Positions 54,774-63,499 of a stretch of 64,000 bases of DNA are shown here, one piece after another. This DNA is from Thiorhodovibrio litoralis (GTDB lineage: Bacteria > Pseudomonadota > Gammaproteobacteria > Chromatiales > Chromatiaceae). The notes below the pieces were generated by a model that made no database searches, had not been told where the DNA came from, and saw only the letters and a program-made list of their open reading frames with translations. Location of the stretch: NCBI RefSeq assembly GCF_033954455.1, contig NZ_CP121473.1, positions 558,001 through 622,000 of the forward strand, read 5' to 3'. A program made the translations under genes and the position numbers. Each line of letters starts with the position of its first letter. The first letter of the stretch is position 1.

Positions 54774-55901
54774 TACCCGTTGGATACAGGTTTTCGGCCC
54801 TCAAATAGATGGCACTATTTCGAAATTATCAGTTAGCAGTGACCTTAAGCCATCTCGATGTTTCTCCAGATTGTTGAAAAATTCACTGCACGCATCTTCG
54901 TATTCTGCGAATGTCTCGTAATAGGTGTTATAGAGAATCTTGCGTTTAAAGAATTTCCAAAATCGTTCTATTAAATTCAAATTGGGTGAATAAGGTGGAA
55001 GAGGAACAAGCTCTATCTTTGAGGTTTTCAGGTAATCACTTACTTTCTTCGCTTTATAGTAACCCGCATTATCGCAGAAGATGGTGATCACGGACGCCTT
55101 GGGATACTGGCGCTCCACGTCGCGAAGCAGGTCAATGGTGGTCTCGGCATTGATGGTGTCTTCAAAGCGAACAGTGGCTTTCAGATCGGCGACATTGAGT
55201 GCGCCATTGATGTTGAGGCGTTGCCGACCGGTATTACTTTTCACATACCCACGCTTGCCGCGTTTGATCCATCCGCCAGCGAGGACGGGGTTGTGGTGTG
55301 GATGGACGGCGTCCATGAAAATAATAACGTCTTGATCTTGAAGATTTTCCTTCAGCGCCTTGTAGTCCTCGACAAAGGCTTTTTGCTTGTCCTCGTCGGG
55401 CTTGCCTGGTACCAGCTTGGGCTTCTTGTAACGATAGCCGAGACGATGCAGCACGGCGGTCATGCCAGAGAGACTGAAGGTGACACCTAAGTGTTCTTTG
55501 ACCCAACTGCGCACGCCTTCAGCAGTTTGATAGATATGATCTTGCAAATGCTTATCGAGTTCCGCCAACTGTGCTTCGTTCAGGAGCGCTTCACTGCCCA
55601 CATAGTTCATGCGCATCAGCTGCTCAAGCCCGCCGCGGCGATAGTTTTTAAAGTATGATCGCGCGGTATCGGGGTCCATCAACAGCGCTTCGGCCACCTC
55701 CGAGGGGCTGAAGCCCTCGGCCAACAGGATCACGGCATTGATGCGATAGGCCTCGCGCACGTTGCTCGCCTTCCTATGCGCGGCACGCAGATCTTGAAGC
55801 TGGTCAGTGGTGAGACGGTAGTCGGTCATGGGGCAAGCCTACCGCATTTTTTCAGTGACTTCCAAGGGTAACCTCAACCGAAAACCTAAGTAAGACTGGT
55901 A
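54774..55901 (-). mobile_element. IS630-family insertion sequence
   Basis: The ends are inverted repeats. The left end reads TACC, ten less similar bases, then AGGTTTTCGG (54788-54797); the right end, read on the other strand, has the same TACC and AGGTTTTCGG at equal spacing. Both ends are flanked by a TA dinucleotide (54772-54773 and 55902-55903), as expected for IS630/Tc1-type elements, which insert at TA and duplicate it. The element is 1,128 bp with one intact transposase gene. It separates the damaged methyltransferase from the flippase gene. Confidence 0.82.
54801..55829 (-). CDS. IS630-family transposase
   Basis: A 342-residue DDE transposase. The N-terminal half has two HTH parts (FSPSEVAEALLMDPDTARSY; GVRSWVKEHLGVTFSLSGM). 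The catalytic triad is D173 (IFMDAVHPHH), D253 (IFCDNAGYY) and E289 (NLNLIERFW) with 35 residues between the second Asp and the Glu, the usual IS630 spacing. No frameshift is needed and all motifs are intact, so the element may be active. It fills nearly the whole of the insertion sequence. Confidence 0.95.
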   Translation of the reverse strand: MTDYRLTTDQLQDLRAAHRKASNVREAYRINAVILLAEGFSPSEVAEALLMDPDTARSYFKNYRRGGLEQLMRMNYVGSEALLNEAQLAELDKHLQDHIYQTAEGVRSWVKEHLGVTFSLSGMTAVLHRLGYRYKKPKLVPGKPDEDKQKAFVEDYKALKENLQDQDVIIFMDAVHPHHNPVLAGGWIKRGKRGYVKSNTGRQRLNINGALNVADLKATVRFEDTINAETTIDLLRDVERQYPKASVITIFCDNAGYYKAKKVSDYLKTSKIELVPLPPYSPNLNLIERFWKFFKRKILYNTYYETFAEYEDACSEFFNNLEKHRDGLRSLLTDNFEIVPSI

Positions 55902-56102
55902 TATCTTTCCGGAGCCTAGCCACGTTAACTGTGAAAGACATCCCCTGCGGTTTGTGTCGATTGTGCGCTGATCCGTTCCTAAATTGTTAATCGCAGAAAA
56001 TTTTTTGAGACTAGATCCCTTTCTCGATCCTTTTCGCAGTTTTCGAGGCACAATAACCGTGAGTTTGACTGTCGATAATATTGCGTCACTACTTTAATTT
56101 CA

Positions 56103-57395
56103 ATGCGCAATAGATTATCGAATTTGAATGCTCGCCTATTTGGCGGGCCGGCTAAAGCGGTTTTTCAAGGAATGGGAACGCTGGCGCTTGGTACTGGGTT
56201 AGCGCGGCTGATTGGGGTTGCCTCGATCCCGGTGTTGACACGCATCTACAGCCCCGAGGACTTCGGCATACTATCGATTTTCACTGCGGTGATCTCTATG
56301 ATCGTGCCGGTGCTGACGCTGCGCTATGTAGTCGCGATCCCGCTCCCTAGACATGATGGGATGGCAATGAACATCATGGCATTGTCCGCAGCCTCGATTT
56401 TTACCATCACGCTGGTGATCAGCGTCGGCTTGTGGTTTTTTGGCCCGCTACTGCTGGGGCTGATGTCGATGGAGGTTCTAGCCCCCTATTGGTGGCTAAT
56501 CGCACTGGGAGCTTTTGGCATCGGAACATATGAGTTGCTGTCGATGTGGGCGACTCGACGCAAAGCTTATAAAGATGTCGCACAGACTCAAGTTTTCCAA
56601 TCGGCAATTGGCTCGCTTATTAAGATTGGCTTGGGTCTGCTGGCGATCAAGCCCCTTGGATTGTTGCTCGGTCATGTTATCGCCCAAAGTGGAGGAATTG
56701 GATCATTTATCCTAAGGTTTTGGCCAGACTTTCGACGCACGAAGAGAATGATCACGCGACAACGCATGAGGTTCGCGGCAGGATACTTCCGTGGCTTTCC
56801 GGTCTTTCGGCTGCCGTCGCAGTTCTTGCTGGTGTTTTCGATGCAGGCCCCGCTTCTGTTTACAGCAGCGGTTTATGGTGCCGATGCGACTGGAGCACTT
56901 GGATTGGCGCTTACGGCATTGGCTTTTCCAATGAGCTTGTTCGGACGGACGATGGGTAAGGCGTATTATGCAGAGGTGGCAAGTCTAGGAAAAAATCGCG
57001 TTAAAGAGGTAAGGTCGCTCACTATTTCAGTCATCAAAAGGCTTTTTCTTTTTTCTTTAATTCCTGCTGTCGCTCTATTTCTTATGGGGCCCTTTTTTTT
57101 TCAAGTGATATTCGGTGAAGAATGGATATTGGCTGGTAATATCGCGTCGGTGCTTTCAATCTATCTTGTTGGTCAGTTTATCTCATCTCCAGTCGTTCAG
57201 CTTCTCGACGTTTTCGGGCGTCAATCTGATTATCTGTTAATAAATGTTTTGAGAGCCATTATTTTAATTATTTTATTTGGTGCTGCACACAAATGGCAGC
57301 TACATATTATGACGACTTTTTTAGTATACTCAGTTGGTATGTTCCTTTTTTACATACTAACAATGCTTCGCGTTATGAGCTTTGTTCGGAATTAA
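56103..57395 (+). CDS. Wzx-type polysaccharide flippase
   Basis: A 430-residue inner-membrane protein of the MOP (PST/MATE-like) superfamily with about 12 hydrophobic helices. It opens with ALGTGLARLIGVASIPVLTR followed by IYSPEDFGILSIFTAVISM, a standard Wzx beginning. It should flip undecaprenyl-linked oligosaccharides across the membrane for the exopolysaccharide or O-antigen of this region. The base composition drifts from GC-rich at the 5' end to AT-rich at the 3' end. ATG 56103 has no good ribosome site; ATG at MGTLALGTGL is an alternative. No Wzy polymerase was recognised in the window. Confidence 0.88.
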   Translation: MRNRLSNLNARLFGGPAKAVFQGMGTLALGTGLARLIGVASIPVLTRIYSPEDFGILSIFTAVISMIVPVLTLRYVVAIPLPRHDGMAMNIMALSAASIFTITLVISVGLWFFGPLLLGLMSMEVLAPYWWLIALGAFGIGTYELLSMWATRRKAYKDVAQTQVFQSAIGSLIKIGLGLLAIKPLGLLLGHVIAQSGGIGSFILRFWPDFRRTKRMITRQRMRFAAGYFRGFPVFRLPSQFLLVFSMQAPLLFTAAVYGADATGALGLALTALAFPMSLFGRTMGKAYYAEVASLGKNRVKEVRSLTISVIKRLFLFSLIPAVALFLMGPFFFQVIFGEEWILAGNIASVLSIYLVGQFISSPVVQLLDVFGRQSDYLLINVLRAIILIILFGAAHKWQLHIMTTFLVYSVGMFLFYILTMLRVMSFVRN

Positions 57396-57798
57396 GAAAA
57401 TGAACAAATGTTCAATTGAGTACCTATCAATAATTAGCTCTTCTAGCTCGAGATATAATCACGCCACTGATTTTACAGTCGCCTATAGGGGAGTGATATC
57501 ATCTTGATTTTGCGATGCTATTTGATCATTAGTCCTTGTATTTCAAAGCTTAAAGAGTGAATAATTTTCTATGAGGTTTGTCAGAAATGATGATTTTAAA
57601 TAAAACATTGGTTATGATTTCTTTGGGTTTGGTGCCACGGTTAATGTGGTATCTTAAATTGATGGGGTTTCTAAAGCAAAACGGCCAAAGTGTATTAGTA
57701 TTAATCGCATTAAATCATATCCTGAAAAAATTCTAATTTTTATATCGCTAAATGCTCACTTAAATAATTCAATAAAACTTTACCATTCTACTGAAATT
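57396..57798. other. AT-rich stretch without a gene
   Basis: About 400 bp of AT-rich DNA following the flippase. The frames are short and broken. It may contain the ruined 5' part of the hexapeptide acyltransferase gene whose 3' end is at 58062, but I see no reliable protein similarity. Confidence 0.35.
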
Positions 57799-58062
57799 GT
57801 GGTTGGAGATGGCGTCCGGTTTGTGAGGATGATACTATTTAACAAACTCTCACAGTTGGAGGAGCAAGAATTGGTGATGCACAAAAAACATTATTACCCA
57901 GAGGTCGGGCGAAACACGGTCATATTCGCGGGCGCAGTGGTTGTCGGAAACATTAGAGTTGGCTGCAACTGTCGGATTGGTGCAAATTCAGTTGTGCTGG
58001 ATGATGTGCCAGATAATTCCACTGCTGTGGGCGCACCCGCGCGCGTGATCACTACCGACTAG
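57799..58062 (+). pseudogene. Hexapeptide-repeat acyltransferase, C-terminal remnant
   Basis: The frame ends with PEVGRNTVIFAGAVVVGN, then IRVGCNCRIGANSVVLDDV and PDNSTAVGAPARVI. This is the last turns of a left-handed beta-helix like that of serine acetyltransferase and sugar O-acetyltransferases, with the closing 'PxxxTAVGxPARVI' segment. The N-terminal helical domain and most of the hexapeptide coils (with the catalytic His) are missing. Upstream in the same frame is a short unrelated stretch. I take it as a 5'-deleted gene. It ends 27 nt before the MurA paralogue. Confidence 0.65.
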
Positions 58063-58089
58063 TTTATTGCGCTTTTGTGAACACTTGGG

Positions 58090-59358
58090 ATGCGGAAAAT
58101 GAACGCCATCAATAGTCTGACCCTTTTGCGCTCCTCGCTTAACGGCGTTGTCTCACTCTCCGGTGCCAAAAACTCCGCCTTGCGTCTGCTTGCCGCTAGC
58201 CTGCTTACCTCGGAAACGGTCACACTCACCAATTACCCCTCTGGTCTTCTGGATGCCCAAGTTCATGTGGATATGCTCACCGCTCTGGGCAAGACGGCTA
58301 ATCTCACATCCAGTAATGAGATCCGCATCAGCGAAACCCGCCCAATACACAGCCGCCTGACCTGGGAGGGCCGCTTGATCCGCAACACGCTGCTGATCCT
58401 TGGCGCACTGACCGCACGGTTTGGCGAGGGTAGCGTGCCGCTGCCCGGTGGCTGTAAGCTGGGTGAGCGCAAGTTCGATCTGCATGTCATGCTGCTTGAG
58501 CGCTTGGGTGCTCGTGTCTGGGAGGAAGGTGACTCCCTCTGCGCATCGGCTCCCGCTGGGCTGATCGGGGCCGAGATCCATCTTCCGCTCCGTTCGACCG
58601 GCGCTACGGAGAACGCCATCCTAGCGGGTACGCTGAGTAAGGGGATCACCCGGATCTGGAACCCTCATATCCGCCCGGAGATTCTGGATTTGATCGCGAT
58701 GCTTCGGCGCATGGGGGCGAAGATCCGAGTCTTTGGCCAAGAGCATATCGAAATCACCGGGGTTGAGGGGTTGCGGGGGGCGGAACATCGGGTGATTGCC
58801 GACAACATGGAAGCGATTACCTGGCTGGCCGCCGCCGTGATTACCGATGGCGATATCGAGATCCGCGATTTTCCCTGTCGTGATCTCGTTGTTGTACTGG
58901 CGCACCTGCGGGCAGCGGGGGCAAAGCTCTATCCGGGTGAAAACTCGTTGATTGTTCGCGGCGGGGCCTGCTATCCGATCGAGATCAGCACCGGCCCTCA
59001 CCCGGGAATCAACTCGGACGTGCAACCGATTCTGGCGGCTTGGGCGGCTAAGGCCCGCGGCGAGTCGCGTATCATCGACCTGCGCTTTCCCGGACGCTAT
59101 GGGTATGCCAACGAGATGGCTCGAATGGGTCTCCGCCACGAGGTGGAAGGTGACATGCTAGTTATCCATGGTCAAGGCGGTGGCCTTCATGGTGCTAAAG
59201 TCCGTGCACTAGATTTACGAGCGGGTGCAGCGCTTGCCCTTTGCGGATTGGCCGCTGAGGGCAAGACCGTGATCACGGATGCGTGGCAGATTTCGCGTGG
59301 CTATGTGAACTTTGCCGAAAAACTTCGGAGTCTGGGAGCCAATGTCCAATCAGACTGA
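58090..59358 (+). CDS. MurA paralogue (UDP-GlcNAc enolpyruvyl transferase) in a polysaccharide locus
   Basis: A 422-residue EPSP-synthase-fold enzyme related to MurA, which moves enolpyruvate from PEP to UDP-GlcNAc. Key residues are kept: K27 in SLSGAKNSAL (K22 of E. coli MurA), the catalytic Cys C122 in LPGGCKLGERKFDLH (C115), Asp in INSDVQP (D305) and Arg in SRGYVNF (R397). So it should be active. It differs from housekeeping MurA in many spots, for example WEGRLIRNTLLILG, and its neighbours are a flippase, a glycosyltransferase and a MurB paralogue. This points to a dedicated role in glycan precursor synthesis. An ATG at 58099 is an alternative start. It overlaps the next gene by 17 nt. 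Confidence 0.88.
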   Translation: MRKMNAINSLTLLRSSLNGVVSLSGAKNSALRLLAASLLTSETVTLTNYPSGLLDAQVHVDMLTALGKTANLTSSNEIRISETRPIHSRLTWEGRLIRNTLLILGALTARFGEGSVPLPGGCKLGERKFDLHVMLLERLGARVWEEGDSLCASAPAGLIGAEIHLPLRSTGATENAILAGTLSKGITRIWNPHIRPEILDLIAMLRRMGAKIRVFGQEHIEITGVEGLRGAEHRVIADNMEAITWLAAAVITDGDIEIRDFPCRDLVVVLAHLRAAGAKLYPGENSLIVRGGACYPIEISTGPHPGINSDVQPILAAWAAKARGESRIIDLRFPGRYGYANEMARMGLRHEVEGDMLVIHGQGGGLHGAKVRALDLRAGAALALCGLAAEGKTVITDAWQISRGYVNFAEKLRSLGANVQSD

Positions 59359-60340
59359 CAGGCGCGATTCGGGAACAACCGTCAGCGCAGCGGCGATTCG
59401 CGACCTGAAGCGGATCTGCCCTGGGGCGGTTGCCCGCGATGTTTCCCTCGCGAGCATCAGCCGCTGGCGTATCGGCGGCACTGCGGACGTGATCGTCCGC
59501 CCCCGAAACATCGACCAATTATCGAGGCTACGGGCCTGGTTACATGCTCAGGGGCTTGCCCAGGTGGTGATCGGCGCGACTACGAATCTGCTGTTTGCCG
59601 ATGAAGGGCTGCGGGCAATTTGCATACAAGTAGGTGAAGCATTTGCGTCACTTAGGGTCGATGGCTCGAAGATTACAGCAGGTGCGGGGGTCTGGGTGCC
59701 ACAACTTGCACGCAGGGCCATGGAAGCAGGCCTCGCAGGTATTGAGCATACCTGCGGCATTCCGGGCACGCTAGGCGGGTTGATCTGCATGAATGGTGGT
59801 AGTCAGCGCAAGGCAATTGCTAGCAATATCCTCTATGTCTTCACAGTCGACGAAAAGGGTCATTCATACACCCATCGACCGGATGATTTAGCTTTTTCTT
59901 ATCGAGCATCGATTTTTCAAGAAAGTACGGAGACTATTGTTCAAGCGGTTCTGGGCCTGGAACGGACAGATGACAAAAGAAAAATCCGGCGTGATATGAT
60001 CGAAACACTAAAGTTACGGCGCGAGAAATTTCCACGAAAAATACCAAATTGTGGTTCAGTGTTTGTCAGCAATCCTGAAATGTATCGAGAGCATGGTCCG
60101 CCAGGTGTTGTGATCGAGCGTTTGGGTCTGAAAGGATATACTCGTGGCGGTGCGCACATTTCAAGTCGGCACGCCAATTTCATTTTAAATCAGGGGGCCG
60201 CAAAAGCTCGGGATGTGCTCGAATTGATCTCGATTGTGCGGGCTCGCGCCAAAAGTGACATGGGAATAAATCTAAATACCGAAGTTCGGTACGTGCATCC
60301 TGCTGGGACGATTCTTTCAGCTCATGTTGCATGCATATAA
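59342..60340 (+). CDS. MurB paralogue (UDP-enolpyruvyl-GlcNAc reductase)
   Basis: A 332-residue FAD enzyme related to MurB, which reduces the enolpyruvyl group to lactyl, giving UDP-MurNAc. Visible motifs: SRWRIGGTADVIV at the FAD site, GATTNLL, GIPGTLGGLICMNGG, FSYRASIF, the catalytic Ser S239 in PNCGSVFVSNP and E314 in LNTEVRYV. The CGS form and the order of segments match type II MurB proteins. GGGAG 5 nt before ATG 59342 fixes the start inside the end of the MurA paralogue, so the two are translationally coupled. The product could be UDP-MurNAc or a related carboxyethyl sugar for a polysaccharide. Confidence 0.87.
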   Translation: MSNQTDRRDSGTTVSAAAIRDLKRICPGAVARDVSLASISRWRIGGTADVIVRPRNIDQLSRLRAWLHAQGLAQVVIGATTNLLFADEGLRAICIQVGEAFASLRVDGSKITAGAGVWVPQLARRAMEAGLAGIEHTCGIPGTLGGLICMNGGSQRKAIASNILYVFTVDEKGHSYTHRPDDLAFSYRASIFQESTETIVQAVLGLERTDDKRKIRRDMIETLKLRREKFPRKIPNCGSVFVSNPEMYREHGPPGVVIERLGLKGYTRGGAHISSRHANFILNQGAAKARDVLELISIVRARAKSDMGINLNTEVRYVHPAGTILSAHVACI

Positions 60341-60416
60341 GCTATATGAAGCTACACACTTCAATTATTGATTGTCGAACCGCGATGGTTAAGTTTATAG
60401 CAATTGATAATATTGT

Positions 60417-61580
60417 ATGAAAGTTCTATATGTGATTAGCGTTTTCAATGAAGGGAGCGGAGGCCATTACCATTCTCTCGACCATATTTCACGAGCAGTA
60501 GCCGAAGTCGAGGACGTATCTATCGTCTCCATCGGAAAAAGAGAAAGCAATACGCTTTCCAGTAGCCCTCATTATCGAGGTAACATCCTTTTTAATGGAT
60601 GCAACTTTATCCGATTATTTAAACAGCTAAATGATTTCCTGACTAAGATCAATCCGGATATTATCCATTTTTTTGATGCATATTCCTATTCTATCGTAAC
60701 GCTGAATCCGTTGTATCGGCGCTGGCCAATGCTTCTAACCAAATGCGGCGGAAAAAATGAGATTCACTATCCAAAAGTAGCCGCTTTAACACTATTTAGT
60801 AAAGAAAACCTAGATTATTTTCTTTGTCAACGAAAGTTCAAAGACGCTTATATCTGCCTCATTCCTCATAGAGTGAGACAACTATCGCCTCCACAAGAAC
60901 TGATGCCAAATGTTTTCACGCACGATTCAAATACGTTTGTTTTTATGAGAATAGCGAGGATCGGACCATCGAAGCATAAGAGTATTTTGGATTCCATTAG
61001 ATTAATAGAGAATCTACGGCGATCATCAGCGGGCGTAAACGTCTGTCTGATTGTTGTTGGTTACCTTGAGGATTCGAACGTTTTTGCCGGATTAATGAAA
61101 GAAGTAGGATCTAAATCACTACCGGTGACATTTATTACAGACGAGAAAACAAGCAAACGCGGATCTGATTGCCTGATTGCAGCGGATGCAGTTATCGGAA
61201 CGGGTAGAGGAGTAATGGAGGCGAGTTCGCTAGGTCTTCCGATTTTATGCCCAACAAATAATAGCAACATACCAATATTAATTAAGAACGAGAAAATGAT
61301 GCATAATTTTTTTGATACTAATTTTTCTGGAAGAGTAACCGTTGATAGCGCGACTCTCAATGGTAATATGCTGGAAATACATAAGATGATATGTGACCTA
61401 GGCCATAGAAAAAAATTAAGCGCTCTATCTAAAATGTTTTTTAGAAATCATTTTGATCTGTCGCTTGCGAAGGATAAATACAGCCATGTTTATAATGACG
61501 TAATTAAAATCAATTTCAATAATTTTGGCGATTTATTTAATAAAGCAAGATATTGCTTGAGGTGTGTTCGACTTATGTAA
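60417..61580 (+). CDS. Glycosyltransferase, GT4-like
   Basis: A 387-residue cytoplasmic protein with two Rossmann-like halves. The N-terminus MKVLYVISVFNEGSGGHYHS has the glycine-rich loop of GT-B enzymes; NPDIIHFFDAYSYSI is the typical 'DxIHxH' strand. In the second half VFMRIARIGPSKHKSILDSI is like the 'xGRLxxxKG' segment, and AVIGTGRGVMEASSLGLPIL has the Glu of the GT4 donor-binding motif (E-A-x2-x-G-x-P). The gene is much more AT-rich than the core genome, as usual for transferred glycan genes. Donor and acceptor are unknown; sugar transfer for the MurA/MurB-containing locus is likely. Confidence 0.82.
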   Translation: MKVLYVISVFNEGSGGHYHSLDHISRAVAEVEDVSIVSIGKRESNTLSSSPHYRGNILFNGCNFIRLFKQLNDFLTKINPDIIHFFDAYSYSIVTLNPLYRRWPMLLTKCGGKNEIHYPKVAALTLFSKENLDYFLCQRKFKDAYICLIPHRVRQLSPPQELMPNVFTHDSNTFVFMRIARIGPSKHKSILDSIRLIENLRRSSAGVNVCLIVVGYLEDSNVFAGLMKEVGSKSLPVTFITDEKTSKRGSDCLIAADAVIGTGRGVMEASSLGLPILCPTNNSNIPILIKNEKMMHNFFDTNFSGRVTVDSATLNGNMLEIHKMICDLGHRKKLSALSKMFFRNHFDLSLAKDKYSHVYNDVIKINFNNFGDLFNKARYCLRCVRLM

Positions 61581-61657
61581 GTTCCTTTTTTGGAACCATC
61601 AGATGCAACCCATGTCGAAGGTAAGATTAACAGCACAAAAAACGGAGAGCACGGCAA

Positions 61658-62935
61658 ATGAAAACTGAGAACAATGCACGCAAAAACATTAATGTTCATT
61701 ACGTAGCGATTTTAATGTTTTTCTCTAACATCTGTCTAGCCAATACTATCACGGTAGACACGGCGGGTAATGATAGCAATCCTGGAACAACTGCGTTGCC
61801 GGTTGCAACATTACAAAAAGCGATAGAGCTTGCAGAGTCCGATGATGTGATAGAGATAAAACCTGGAAGATATGAATCAACCGGCGGAATCAAAATAGAT
61901 CATAAGGAAAATATCACAATAAGTGGAGTAATTGACAATGGCGGCAATATCCCCGAATTCATGCTCATGGGTGGTTACGTTAACGGAGTAGAGTTTGGTG
62001 AAGAAACAAGAAATATTGTTCTCGAAAATATTTCTTTAACATGGATGTCTAATGAAGATGGTAATGTTCTGGCAATAGCGGGATCCGACATTACTGTAAG
62101 AAACAACAAACTATCATTTGATCAAAATTCGTTGGCGACTAAGTATGATGGAATTAAAATACTTGCAACTGCGAAGAACATTTTAATTCAAAGTAATGAG
62201 ATATCAAAAGCGCCACAGCAATGCATTGATGCGGTCGGCGGTATAGGCATTGTCGTCAGAGGTAACAAATTGCAAAATTGCGATTCTGGCATCGTGTTGA
62301 AAGGAGGGACTTCTGGTAACTTAATCGAATTCAATTTTATTCGAAATATGACGCACAGCGGCATCGGTCTCGGTGGGACAACGCTGCCAGAATATAGTCA
62401 AGCCGAATATGAGATTTCTTCAACAACCGCGAGGGAAAATATCATTACTTATGATGATCCAAACAATATCGGCGGCGGTATTTTTTTAAGGGGGGCTGAG
62501 AATTGTACTGTAGAAAACAATTCTATTTATGGTCCTGGTATTTACATTCAGGCCGGTGGAGATCCAGCCAAGTTAAACTATAAAAGCGCCAATAATGTTA
62601 TTAAATCCAATATTGTTTGGAGGACGGGGAACGACGGTATTTTAGTCGTCGACGCGGGAAATGATTTGGGTTTGACATTAGAAAGCAATTGTTACTGGAA
62701 AACCACTGGTTCTGGGGAGTTTAAGATTAACGGCACATGGCTATCTTATGCATCCTATCTCTCTGATATAAAGTTTGATTCGGAATCGGTATTTGAAGAC
62801 CCAGCGTTTTTAAATCCCCAGGATGGTGACTTTATAGTGCCTCCGACAAGTCCATGCTTCACAAAAGGTGCAGACCAAAGCAAGTTTACTAAATTAGATG
62901 CCGCGATACCTGCACCGACCCTCAGAATTGAATGA
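61658..62935 (+). CDS. Exported right-handed parallel beta-helix protein
   Basis: A 425-residue protein with a signal peptide (VHYVAILMFFSNICLAN) and a body of pectate-lyase-like repeats: DTAGNDSNPGTTALPVATLQ (DUF1565-like opening, a fold start common to polysaccharide-acting enzymes), then coils with N-N-x-I and NxI patterns such as ITVRNNKLSF, ILIQSNEISK and CTVENNSIYG. It may be a lyase, epimerase or a polysaccharide-binding surface protein; no catalytic residues can be named with safety. It is AT-rich like the preceding glycosyltransferase gene. It lacks a C-terminal sorting signal. Confidence 0.78.
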   Translation: MKTENNARKNINVHYVAILMFFSNICLANTITVDTAGNDSNPGTTALPVATLQKAIELAESDDVIEIKPGRYESTGGIKIDHKENITISGVIDNGGNIPEFMLMGGYVNGVEFGEETRNIVLENISLTWMSNEDGNVLAIAGSDITVRNNKLSFDQNSLATKYDGIKILATAKNILIQSNEISKAPQQCIDAVGGIGIVVRGNKLQNCDSGIVLKGGTSGNLIEFNFIRNMTHSGIGLGGTTLPEYSQAEYEISSTTARENIITYDDPNNIGGGIFLRGAENCTVENNSIYGPGIYIQAGGDPAKLNYKSANNVIKSNIVWRTGNDGILVVDAGNDLGLTLESNCYWKTTGSGEFKINGTWLSYASYLSDIKFDSESVFEDPAFLNPQDGDFIVPPTSPCFTKGADQSKFTKLDAAIPAPTLRIE

Positions 62936-63068
62936 CAAAAAAGAGTTGCGATCAATTCTTGCGAGATAATGGGTCGCTCTTTGCCTAGACGAAACATCAT
63001 CGTGGCCCCTCCCGGCCGGTTGCCAGAAACGGAAGTTCTGCCTCCGCAGTTTTCGCTAAAACCGCCAT

Positions 63069-63488
63069 TTGGCCGAGGGGATGTTAGAGCCGCATTGTGT
63101 CTATGATCCCGTGCGCAATCTCGCCTTCATGACGCTCGGGACCTCGCGCGAGACCATTGTCTTTGTCTATGACGCCATCGCGCGGGCTTGGCTCGCGCTG
63201 TTTAAGGCCCTCTATCCCCGCGCTACGGAGATCTTGCTGCAGTTCGATTGCGGTGGCGCTAACGCCGTGCGCTCCCTGCGCTTCAAAGAAGACCTGATCG
63301 CTTTGTCCGCGCAGCAAGGCCGGCGCTTGCGCATTGCCCACTATCCGCCCTACACCTTCAAGTGGAATCCTATCGTGCACCGCCTGTTCAGGCAGATCGA
63401 ACGACGCTGGCGCGGCGTAATCCTTGATACCCCGCAGAAGGGGCTCTTGACTGTTGAGCAGACCCGGACAAACACCGGTCTGCAAGCA
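63069..63488 (+). pseudogene. ISAzo13-type transposase fragment
   Basis: The frame reads HCVYDPVRNLAFMTLGTSRE, LYPRATEILLQFDCGGANAV, then RRLRIAHYPPYTFKWNPIVHRLF and RQIERRWRGVILDTPQ. These are the second half of ISAzo13-family transposases (LLITADCGGSNG..., HFPPGTSKWNKIEHRLFSFIS). The N-terminal half is absent and the last residues run into the end of a different, oppositely oriented element. No terminal repeats could be defined. Confidence 0.72.
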
Positions 63489-63499
63489 GGGCAATCGCA

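Noticed and set aside
55221-55490. Plus-strand ORF inside the IS630 element
   Set aside because: It is antisense to the intact transposase and has no family features.
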